From Ptychodera flava (taxonomy: Eukaryota > Hemichordata > Enteropneusta > Ptychoderidae): 64,000 nucleotides of DNA. Below, in pieces: positions 1 to 13,843 of this stretch (positions within the stretch are counted from its first letter, which is position 1; the number at the start of each line of letters is the position of its first letter). The position numbers and the translations under genes were made by a program. The stretch spans positions 44,870,244 through 44,934,243 of the forward strand of contig NC_091929.1 in the NCBI RefSeq assembly GCF_041260155.1. Reading direction: 5' to 3'. The notes beneath the pieces are model-generated. The model saw only the letters and a list, made by a program, of their open reading frames with translations. It was not told the DNA's origin and made no database searches.

Positions 1-611
1 AGCCGTCAATCTACGAACTTGTATCGGGCCATTGAGGACAAAGCTTGCCCGTATGATGGGCAGACTGGGGCTTTGAAACGGTGCACCTGTTTGTCATTAA
101 CGGGAACCTCTCGAAACACCGTGATAAATAATGCGGAGATTAGGCCAAATAAACCTTGATTTCTTTTGCGAGGAGGGCCGTACAAATGTCTACTTGTGTG
201 ATTTGTGACCTGTCAGGGTGGACCAATGACCTATACCGTATCAGTTTGTAAATGCACTGCTCGTTCCTTTGACATTAACTTTGACATGCCACGTTGCCTT
301 CTCTGTGCATCTATTGATTTGGTTGGTTTTGTAGACTTGAGTTACAGCGAACGACTCGACAAGTGCTTTCACCTACTTTTTGTTTTAACTTAAACAAATC
401 GCTGAAAATCTTTATTTTATCAGTGGACATCAAACCGACGTTGACCTCATTTATCCACGAGGAATCTCTTTTCCGTGTATCTACATATTTAAACAACCGC
501 GCCTAGGCATGTGGATTATTTAGTAGGAGTTCTACAATCCAAATAGCATCTAATAAAGGGACTGATCTAAAAAAGTGACATTGTGGTGCCGATAACAAAA
601 AATGATGATGG

Positions 612-687
<76 letters not shown>

Positions 688-2700
688 GGTAGTGGTGGTG
701 ATCACAACCTAAGACGATCCACCTTTGCAATATCTAACGTGAACATTTCGTCGTTAACATTTCGTCTGAAATCTCTGGGGTTTCGGGAATATAGTCTCGA
801 GAAATACCACATTTTATAATGGAAACAAGTGAGTGCTGGGGTGCGTCAGATATAAGAATGAGCTCTCCAAAACCGATTCTGATATCCGAAATGTTTACTC
901 GAACGAAATCGACAACTTTGAGTTTCGCCGACGCGCACGCTGCTTATCGTAAACAAACAGACATTATCACCAAGTCGAAAATGTGAAATACAAAAACTAA
1001 CCCAGGTTATCTGATTAACTGGTAACTGTTACAGCTCGGGCACCGTGAACACAACAGAACAAACACGGCGTCAAGAAGATAGTGATAATTATCTGAACAA
1101 TCGTAGAGTGGCAGACATAACGAACGTTGTTCAAACACAGGGATGCGGGTATGTATGATAGGTGGAGTGATTAATTTAGGGTCAGTATCTAATCAAGAAA
1201 CCATCGAAATTCGCCGATCAGTGCCAAAACTTTTTATATGACGTTTAAGCGGATCAAACAGAACTCGAATATGTCAATAAGACGCGCGTCTACGATTTCA
1301 TTTAGGCATGGTCATGCCTTTTCCTCGATCGTAAACAATGCATCCTTGCGTATGTGAAAGAACCCGCATGTACTTCGATAAAGTTCCGTTTAGCTTGTTT
1401 GATCCGACGAAGTTTTAAGTTTGCGCGTGTCTCCTGCGACAATAAAAGGCACGCGGAATCTTATTGACAAGTCGGGCGTGACCATTAAGCGCTACGAGAT
1501 GTGGGTTGTTGGTCAATAGAAACAGACACAACACCTCTATTTCGTCTGGGATGTTATTCTGTTTGACGCCATGAGAGAGATCTCTCAAAACAGCTAAGTC
1601 GCAGGAAATCCGCAAAGTATATACGGGCTTATAAATATTATTGTGAACAGTGATTGATGTCACCAATTGATGGGACTTTTCCAGTTAACGTAGGAAATAC
1701 CAGCCAGCGACGCTTACATGTAGCTTGGTCTTGCGCTTTCATAGTGACAACTTCTTGTAGCTGTTGGCGATTGCAGAGGGTAACTCATGATCATGCGTTG
1801 TGCAGAAAATAATCTTGCGAACTAAAATTAAGCTCGTTAGCGTTAAATGTCACGATAAAACCACACGTGACAGTGGAAAGCGGAGTTGATCTCGCTTCAG
1901 GCGTCGTGATATTTAACAGGAGCTGATACAGATTGCAGCAATGAACGGTGGCTGTGTTTTGTCAGTAAACTAAACTTAACATTTAGGCCACAAGCGCAAT
2001 ATTGACATTCGCTCTCAGAACGCCTACGGCCCGATAGAACAAAGAAACCCATTGCAGGCGACGTCAGCGAAATCAACTCCGCTATAAATCTAAGGTTCGT
2101 ATCTCCTTAAATAAGTGTATATACGCAAAGGATTAAATCTGCCCGGTCTTACATGGTAGGATTAGCTGTCGAGAAATGGCAGATAAGCCTCCAGGGGCCA
2201 CGAAAATATCAGTCCAAATGTCAAGTGTGAAAGCTATGTCCCACATCTCATCTCATGTTTGTACTGTTTTGACAGGGGCGATAGAAAACTACAAAATGAA
2301 CTGGGCAACTTCTTTTTGAAAGAAGATAAAACTCATACAACGTGGACCCACTAGCTGTGTTTTTTTACAATTTACCAAAGAAAATTTTCAGAGATGCATT
2401 TTAGATTCCCGTTGTCAGGCCATATTGTCTTTGAAAATGTCACTATATCAATCCTTGATGATGGATTTGGTTGATTTAATTTAAGTGCTTATGCATAGAT
2501 TTGCGGCGGCCATGTTCGAGCGGCAACTCGAAAATTGTTTAGTTTTTTGAAACCTACATCGTCTGTTCGCCGCCAATGTATGTCGTCTGATCGTCGTCAA
2601 TGTTTGAAACATGGTCGTCACACTTCATTAAGCATTTTCACATAAATTGCTTTTGATTTCAAATCATCTTATCGAAAACATGCAGAAAGCTAATCGGACT
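1..2700. other. Intergenic stretch, no gene recognised
   Basis: No open frame here resembles a protein family and no RNA gene is visible. The only structure is the GAT/GGT microsatellite near 600-705. The two longest frames over the microsatellite are poly-Asp and poly-His artefacts. Part of the stretch (about 840-2100) is less AT-rich than its surroundings, but I cannot assign it a function. Confidence 0.6.
602..705. repeat. (GAT)n grading into (GGT)n microsatellite
   Basis: About 25 GAT units run directly into about eight GGT units. The frames through it encode poly-Asp/poly-Gly or poly-His, so they are not genes. Confidence 0.95.
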
Positions 2701-3057
2701 TTAAGGTAGAACGAGCCTCGGGGACAAAAAATCGGACTCTCAAACTGTTACAATATTTCTTTGGTCTATCACTTGCTGGGGGCCTATTTTGAAGCTTATG
2801 TAACTAAAATTTCCAACAGCTTGTTTTTGTTGAAATCCAAAACGTAATATTTTCCCTTAAAGGTAACACGGGGATGGTGGCTATTTGGGATTTCAAGAGT
2901 CGGAAAATATTTGGTAAATTGTCTCTCCGGTACAAAATTTTGCAAGGTGGTCCCTGATTTTTATTCTTGATTTCGAAATAGAATGATTTAAATTTTCTTT
3001 ACGGAAAGTTTGAGTAAAAGTTAAAGTCTTTCAATTTCGACGCGCGTGCTACCGTAA
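2701..3057 (-). mobile_element. MITE, TTAA-ended family, copy 1
   Basis: This is a full-length 357-bp copy of a dispersed family. One end reads TTAAGGTAGAACGAGCCTCG and the other, reversed, reads TTACGGTAGCACGCGCGTCG, so the ends form imperfect inverted repeats of about 20 bp. It has no coding capacity. Internal landmarks shared with the other copies are the CGGACTCTCAAAC block, a GATGGTGGC block (GGCCGCCAT in others) and a GGTCACC-like block. It lies head to head with copy 2, 75 bp away. The TTAA ends suggest piggyBac-type mobilisation, which is inference. Confidence 0.75.
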
Positions 3058-3131
3058 TGGACATACCATGAACAAAGTCTTCAGCACCACGACGCTTCTA
3101 CCAGCTCATAGGGAAAGAATGACTTTTACCA

Positions 3132-3500
3132 TTAAGGTAGTATGCGCCTCGAAAGTGAAAGACTTAAATTTTTGCTCAAACTTTCTTTAAGGAATCGTTC
3201 ACTGGCAACCGTTCTCTTTCAAAATCAAGAATAAAAATCAGGGGTCACCTTTCAAAGTTTAGTACTAGAGAAACAAATTACCAAAGATTTACATACCGAC
3301 ATTTGAAATTCAAAATGGCCGCAATCCCTGCGTTAACTCTATTGACAAAAAATAAAATTTGACATTTTCGAAAAACTAAACCGGTGAAAGTTTTTCTTTC
3401 TCCAAGAGCTTCCAAATGAGCCCACACAAATGGTAGATCAGAAAAGAATTGTAAAAGTTTGAGAGTCCGAATATCTGCCCCCGAGGCGCGATCTACCTGG
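3132..3500 (+). mobile_element. MITE, TTAA-ended family, copy 2
   Basis: A 369-bp copy in the opposite orientation to copy 1. It starts TTAAGGTAGTATGCGCCTCG and ends in CCCCGAGGCGCGATCTACC. With copy 1 it makes a long, imperfect inverted repeat spanning 2701-3500. Confidence 0.75.
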
Positions 3501-5816
3501 AGTGATGTTGCAAAAGCAACACAAAACAGTCCTTAGGCCCAATATCGATATGTATCTTACCGTTAAACCGACATCCAACTTTAAAACCCTCAAACTCTAA
3601 ACTCTTTGTGCATTTTCAAAAATGACGCATTTATAGTTCATACCCAAATGAAAAATTTCTCGACCGACCTACTCTGTTTCTCTTGGGCAAGTTATCAGGC
3701 ATGCCTAGCGCAACATTTTTCCGTTGGATGTGTTGAGTAAGCCACAACCAACCATAGGGTTATTGGCTTGCTTTTAAATATGCAATAAACAACAAACCCA
3801 AACGAAAGATAAGCTCACTTTGGACGCTTTCGTTAAACTATTAAATTGATATTGAGCTCATTAAAGGTATCTGTTTTGAAAATTGGTCAAGTGTCTGGTT
3901 CGCATTGATGTCAATTACAGCAACGTCAGATCAATCATCAATTATTGCACGTGCACGCTGTTTATCGATTCGATTACCGGCAACTCAAAGCAAAATTGAT
4001 GAGCTGTGAACAGCGGAGTAAGACAATAGGACGCCCCTTGAATGTTTGCATATGCTCATGTTCTGGATACTTGAACATTTGACACGAGAACGCGCGGCCT
4101 AAATAGTTTCCAAGAGATCATACGAAATCAGATTAATATCATATCTGTGATAATCCGAACATTTCAGCGAGATGAGTGTTTGCGGGCGACTTTGTCCCTC
4201 CATCGGAACTTAAACTCAACTGGCATTAGCGTGTTTGTCACGACGTCAAATTGTAAAAGTACACTGTCAGGATGAATGGGAAACTTAATAGATATTCATT
4301 AAACGGTGTTAAAAAGGAAGTATTTTTTCAGACCGACAAAAATTTCGATATAAAATCAGATTTTTTCCGCCTAAAATGATATATTGTCTAAATTCAAAGC
4401 GTACCCGTTTCCTCTAAAGGCTTTTTATTGATTTATTTCTTGTGACCAGAGTTTTCTAAACTCTAAGGCACACGCTCGATTAGGTCTATACAACACAAAT
4501 AACTAGAGTTTTCCTGGTTGTATTAAGGGTCAATCTCAAAGAGGGAAGTTGTCAAGTTGTTTCACGATAACTTGGGTTTTCACTCATTAGAAATATTAGT
4601 TTCCGCGTTTTTTCGCACTTAAACACACGATGCAAACCAGGAAATGTATATTGGTATTTAACAGCTTTGCCGACTCGGATAAGCTCTCCACCATCTGCAT
4701 GCAGCTAATCTGTAACTTTGTTTAATGATGCTAAGAGAAAGCAAACAATCGAACCCTTTCTTTGTATTATGACATACATTTAAATTCTTTCGGGAAAACA
4801 TTTCCGCTTTTATTATAAAGGTTGTATTGATAACTTTACTTTTTATCATGTGTAAAAATACTGTCGGGTCGAACTATGTCTTGTGAAAAAATGTTGCTTT
4901 TCGGTAAAAACTCACTACTGCACAAAAGCTGCCATTAGCGAGCTCGAGCGTGCTTTCATTTTTTAAATGCTGTTTCATGTCTCGCGAGATTTAGCGACAC
5001 CAAAATAGGGGAGACCTATACATTTAATTTGCTATATCTGTATACTCTACAACATTGTGACTTTGTCCTGACTCAGACCCATAACATAAAGTGCGACAGG
5101 GTCGAAGCACATTCGACGTTTTTCAAATATTTTTTGTTTCAACGACATAAACGTTAAAGGAGAGCAGTAAAATCGACTTAATACCACATACGTGCGACGC
5201 CAAAAGGATGTACTTGTAGCTACGTGATGCCTCATGGCAACCGCGTTGAGGCCATCCATGTTTGCCGAGGTCACAGGATTTCAGAAAGTAGACTGTGCGG
5301 TAACTTTGCCTGTTCAAACGAACCCCTGTGAACCCAAACAAGAAATCTCTGAACTGTAGAAAGTGGGTAAAAGTGACTTCAAAAAGAGTGATGCCCAGAC
5401 CAATCAGAGAGTTAACCGAAAGACAAACGGACGCACGAGCAAGCAGACAGTCAGACAGTCAGGCGGACATACAGACAGACAGACAGAGAAAGGGAATGGG
5501 CCAAACAGATACAGAGAGGCAGGGAAATATAGAGATAGATACACAACATGAGAAAGTCGGGCAGAAACATAGTACCAACAGGATCATCTGGGTTAAGAGA
5601 AGTGAAATGTAGTGGAGAGAAACATATAAAGTTGTTTGTCAAACTTATGCTTGCGTGAGTTGGAGGGAGTAAGGGGCAAGGGTGCGAGAGTCTGAGAAAC
5701 ATGTACTTGCTGTACTTGTGAGAAAAGGTACGATTTGGATTAAATTTGTATGTTGAACAGAAGCTCACGGTGTTTTTAGAAGTCCGCATTGCTGTTTATT
5801 GGCCCACATAGCGATC
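3501..5816. other. Intergenic stretch, no gene recognised
   Basis: No convincing coding frame or RNA gene is visible. A degenerate (CAGA)n tract lies at about 5441-5495 and explains the Arg/Gln/Thr-rich frames there. The opposing frames around 5047-5341 lack any family resemblance. Confidence 0.55.
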
Positions 5817-8948
<3,132 letters not shown>

Positions 8949-8952
8949 ATAT

Positions 8953-9021
<69 letters not shown>

Positions 9022-9060
9022 CGTTAGATGCCTATATATATATATATATATATATATATC
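8949..9060. repeat. (AT)n microsatellite, interrupted
   Basis: About 110 bp of alternating AT, broken once by GCGTTAGATGCC. The related motif GTTAGGTGCC flanks the AT array at 10461-10493. Confidence 0.95.
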
Positions 9061-9148
9061 TGTGCTAACAATTGAAATAGTACGTTAAAAATTGAACTGA
9101 ATGCATGGCTATTTTGAAATATGTAGTAATTGGCTTGACGTTTTTCAC

Positions 9149-9227
9149 TGGCTTATGTCCAGTTTTCCGATTGGCTGATTTTCAGTTTTCCCATTGGCCT
9201 ATGTCCAGTTTTCCGATTGGCTGATGT
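9149..9227 (+). repeat. Two-unit minisatellite of about 47 bp
   Basis: The block GGCYTATGTCCAGTTTTCCG followed by ATTGGCTGAT occurs twice in tandem. Inside each unit the shorter motif CAGTTTTCC/CGATTGG is itself partly repeated. Confidence 0.7.
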
Positions 9228-9927
9228 ACTTATATTCTGATGAGATTCAAGCCTTGTTTTGAGTTGTACCATTTTGTTGAAGGTATATATCAGTAAAGGA
9301 AAGTTGTATTTAATCAGTAGGGAGATGCTTAATTTTGTTAGTGATAAACATTAGTTTGTAGGTGAAGATATAGGCACGTACTAATACCGTAAGCTTGATA
9401 ATCTAGGGTTGAATTTAAAATGTCATTTAAAAAAGGCCTAACACAGTGAGGACTTTGACACCTGTACCAGAATTTGGAATGAGCCAGAGCAAATATGGCG
9501 TCCAGTGATTGCACTTGAGCAGCGATACTAACTACTTATTCTTACTGCCTCATGCAATTAATTTTCAAAGTATCTTTCTTCGTGATTCATATTTGAAAGA
9601 CATTCTGTGTGTGTGTCTCTAGATTAGTTGAGCAAATATTAATGTGATTGAGGGTGGGAGAAAGTTATACTGGCAAGATCGATTGCTACGGCCATGGAAG
9701 TATTATACTTGGCTACAGCTGTATACAGCTGTACTGCGTGAGTGGCGCCCTCAAGGTATCCATCAAATTTTGAAATGGAAAGTTTTACTTGTTGGTGAAC
9801 AAGTCTAATTAGTACGCATAACACCAAAATAAAAATATCAAAAACTATAGAAGCTGATAAAAAGGATCTTCAGACTGATTAAATAACGGTAGTCAGAAGG
9901 TTTGACAAACTTTACAAATATAAATAA

Positions 9928-10416
9928 GGGAGCCTTCAGTAATTACAGGGGGTAGGCTGGAGGAATTGGGGGGAGGGTCACTTTTTAGAAAACAATTCAA
10001 GGGGGAGGGTCACGTTTTATGAACCTATCTTGGGGGAGGGTCACTTTTGACAGAAGCTGATTTTATGGCCAAAACTTTGATTATCAGATATTTCCTGAAT
10101 AGCAAATCACCAACAAAATACATGCACATTATAGACCGCTAAAAAAAATCATAGTTTCATCATAGACCGCAATGCATAGTGAATCGACATTTCAGTTAAA
10201 TTCCAAAATCAAATTTGTTGCACAACCATAGACTTGTATAACCACTCTAGTCTAATCAAGAAAATTAATATCAATAATCAAGAGTACACAAATGCAAAGA
10301 TTTACCTATTTTTGTATTGGAAAAAACTATTCATATCATTTCATCATAGACACCATGAATAGTGGTGTGCGCGGAATTCCCCAGCCCAACTCTCCCTGTA
10401 ATTATTGAAAGCTCCC
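9928..10416. mobile_element. MITE-like element with GGGAGC ends
   Basis: A 489-bp block bounded by inverted repeats of about 40 bp. The left end reads GGGAGCCTTCAGTAATTACA and the right end, reversed, reads GGGAGCTTTCAATAATTACA. Inside, the motif GGGGGAGGGTCAC recurs three times near the left end. No coding frame is present. Related pieces lie at about 60690-60850 and 62130-62315. I saw no clear target-site duplication. Confidence 0.65.
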
Positions 10417-10456
10417 CAAGTTATAAAAGTTAAGTTACTTTTTTCAATATTACAAC

Positions 10457-10460
<4 letters not shown>

Positions 10461-10493
<33 letters not shown>
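10461..10493. repeat. (AT)n microsatellite
   Basis: About 33 bp of alternating AT, followed by CTCTAAAGTGTTAGGTGCC. Confidence 0.9.
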
Positions 10494-10496
<3 letters not shown>

Positions 10497-10736
10497 AAAG
10501 TGTTAGGTGCCCTATAGCTGAATGTTACAATATTACAAATTACTCATAAATACAAGTGTATAACTTAAAAAGAAAAGCAGATGAGCTTACATTTGCAGAT
10601 TAAACCGACATTAATTACTTCACCATCGAATTATCCCAAATTAGTTCCAGTCGTGTTTGAGAGTATTTCCCCTGTACCAGTTTTGTTAAGATAATCCCTG
10701 TTATTGTGTATAACTATATGTATGTTTCTTACGGTG

Positions 10737-10748
10737 TAATCATCATCG

Positions 10749-10811
<63 letters not shown>

Positions 10812-10823
10812 CCATCATCATTT
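10737..10823. repeat. (ATC)n microsatellite
   Basis: About 28 ATC units with a few CACC and GTC interruptions. Confidence 0.95.
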
Positions 10824-12894
10824 TCAGTAGAAACTGAGTCACGGTAAACGTAAGTCGAGTAGTCATATCAATATAATGTTTTACACCTTGCTAATGAGCA
10901 ATTTGTATAGACGTTCATAGATAAGGTACTGTTGTCTTGTGCTTTATTCATTTAAACTAAACATGTATATATCTGTTCAGGTGAAACTTGGATCAGTGCC
11001 ACATGTGTGTACGTGATCTCTTATGGGTCACAGTTCGCCGTGGTGAACAGGAATACGCCCTCAGCAGTTCAAAATATGTAGTGATATCAAACACGTTGTA
11101 ATGCACTGAAGCAACATATCTTCCACAGTGTGGGTAAAATAGTTGTAAAGTGAAAGGGCTTGTAGCTGTTACGTTAATGATTTGATCGCTAATTCTGCTC
11201 TGTATGACAAATTCAATTTATTGTTCTACTCCAAAACAATGTCTTAGCTTACCAATATACGTTCAAGTTATTGTTTAAATTTGAATTCTAGTCCTGGCGA
11301 AAGTAACTCCAAATTAGTACTCTCGGCTCCGCCTTGCCCGTTAATTTTTGGCTTGGCTCTTGCCCTTGGCCACCAATAAAACGTTATTATATAGTTAGTG
11401 TTTCGCCCTTTATTCCATAATTATCCATAATTAAAACTAAGTTTTAATTTTCATTGAAATAAAAACTAGTATTACATCTGAGGGTCACCATCCGCTGTAG
11501 ATGTTTGTTATAAAGAAATAGAAGTTAAGATTGCGAGGAATAAGTGTTCAAACTTTATTTCTATGAGCTCTATTGTTCAAAACATAAAATGTGCATGGCT
11601 ATATCTAACAAATAACAAACCAGTATAAAAATCAATGCACATAAATTCACCTTCTTGTTTATTTCGATGGTAAGGTGTTAAAGTCTCATGCAAATTATTG
11701 AATCAAAACGATTCGTTGTATCCTGTTTACATATCTGTTCAGTCATGTATGATGCACTTTTTATCAATCAAAACAACCAGATCAATTTGATGAAAACAGT
11801 GTAGCGTTCCGCGTATGGAAAGTGAAACACTTCGTTACAATACGTACGGAAGCAGGCAGGGTTCATGGCGATGAGAATGATGTAAGGTCGACAGAGGGCG
11901 CTACTATAAAAACGTGGCGCTGCACGTAGGTATTTCTTATCAAAGGTGACATAAACCCACTCATACTCTATATTTTCAAATAGCAGAGAATCTTAGTTTA
12001 GTATGATAGCAATAATTTACTCAAAGGATGAAGTAGGTAAATATTAATGGTAAATTTTGTTATGAATAATATAGGTAAAAACATCGACACTACTTATGAA
12101 ATGTAATATCTCACTTGAAACTCGAGTTTATGTAGAAAGAACGGCAATTTTTTTTGTACTATCTATTCTCATTCTTAAACAGCATGAATTGAAAAACTTA
12201 CATTCAAAAGTGATGAAAATCATGATAAACAGTATTTCAAAAAAAAATTTGAAAAAAAAATCACACAATTTGACCCTGCAAGAGTACAGTCTCATAAAGT
12301 GCTGAAAACGAGAGAGGAAAAAAGCCTAGGATCGAAATCGGGCAATTTGCATACCTTTACAATTCTTTCCAACCCAACTTACTACTTCTTGTCATGCTAA
12401 AATATAAACCCTAACACTTATTTCAATCTTGGGTTAACAAATTACTGAAACTTGAATGACATTTTGCATAAAAAAGTAATATTAGGTAAAAAAATGATGT
12501 ACAACGTTCAACGGCTCTTAAAAATCAATAGAACTCTGACCTCGCTCAAAAGTGAAATAGACATGCCCATCTTGCAAAGGCGGCCCAAATGTAAAGTTTT
12601 AATGAATAAGTCATTTCCGAATATTTTAATTTCGTCTGAAGGATTACTGTATCAAAATATTGTTACATTTCACGCATTCAGATTAAGGTGGCGTCAACCA
12701 AAATCAACTTTTCATTGTCCTGATCACGTTTGTCAAAAATCACTTTCAATATGTACTAACTATGAGGTATAGCGTTGCAGGAGTCATTTAGTAAACCTTG
12801 ATTTCGTATACAGGACATTTGCCCAACACTTAAAAACATGCACTTAAATGTACAATTAGACGAAGCGCGCCCTCAAATAGTATTGACTTTTCAA
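10824..12894. other. Intergenic stretch, no gene recognised
   Basis: AT-rich DNA. The small plus-strand frames at 12096-12305 and 12452-12772 are Lys/Asn/Ile-rich and match no family. No RNA gene or mobile element end is visible. Confidence 0.5.
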
Positions 12895-13213
12895 TTAAGG
12901 TATTATGCACCTCGAAATTGAAGGACTTAAACATTTACTCAAACTTTCCTAATTAATCAATTCTCTTTCAAAATCAGCAATAAAAATTGGGGGTCACCAC
13001 GCAAAGTTCGTTACCAAAGAAACAAGTTACCTTCAATACCGATATGTGACATTCAAAACGGCCGCTATTATTAATTCTAAGGTCTAAATTGTCGATCTTC
13101 ACAAAAATTACACGTTGGAACTTCCTTTACTCGATTAAGTTTAAAACAAGTCAACGCAAATGGTAGACCAGTAAGGGACTGCAAAAATTCTGTCTCCGAT
13201 GGGTTTTCCAACC
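12895..13213 (+). mobile_element. MITE, TTAA-ended family, copy 3
   Basis: It begins TTAAGGTATTATGCACCTCG and keeps the GGGGTCACC, AACGGCCGC and AATGGTAGACCAG landmarks. The right end is diverged. Confidence 0.7.
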
Positions 13214-13422
13214 TATTATATAAATTTAGCTGACATCACTACGGTGCGCACAAGAGGCTCACTCGGCACAACAACTTTATTAAGGCGTATTTATATTTTC
13301 GGCTTTCTTTGGTTTTTTTGTAAAATCACGACATACGTGTATAAAAGGCGAAAACTATTCATTTGAATTACGCATTGATTTTGCACCCATGCAAAGTCAT
13401 CTTGTAGAAGTAGAGTATCGTT

Positions 13423-13704
13423 TGGAAGGTGCTCTAGGGACAGATATTCGGACTCTCAAACTTTTACAGTTACTGTACTCTTTGGTCTACCACTTATGGG
13501 GCTCAGTTTGAAGCTCTGTGAATAACATAAGTTTTCACCGGCCTATCTTTATGAAATTCGAAATTTAATTTTCCCCCTACCTAGTTAATACTGGAATGGT
13601 GGCCATTTTCAATTTCAAGACTCGGAAAAATATTGGGTAAATTGTTTATCACGGCAAGTTTGAGCAAAAGTTTTAATCTTTCAATGTTGAGGCCCGTACT
13701 ACCT
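13423..13704 (-). mobile_element. MITE, TTAA-ended family, copy 4 (internally deleted)
   Basis: Opposite in orientation to copy 3, about 210 bp away. It keeps the CGGACTCTCAAAC, GGTGGCCATTTT and GGCCCGTACTACCT landmarks but lacks part of the middle. The ankyrin gene's 3' end follows 140 bp later. Confidence 0.65.
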
Positions 13705-13822
13705 GAAATGGCCCAATCCTCTCATATCTTTGTTTCACAATAGCTCCATTTCGACAACTGTGGTAGAGATGTACTAGCTTTTCCCGGAGAGTTTTGCAAT
13801 GTTCAATGTGGGCTTCAAGTAC

Positions 13823-13828
13823 TTTATT
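13823..13828 (-). promoter_or_regulatory. Candidate poly(A) signal of the ankyrin gene
   Basis: AATAAA on the minus strand, 15 nt after the stop codon of the ankyrin-repeat gene. This is unusually close to the stop, which implies a very short 3' UTR if it is used. Confidence 0.4.
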
Positions 13829-13843
13829 CCATTGACGCTAAGT

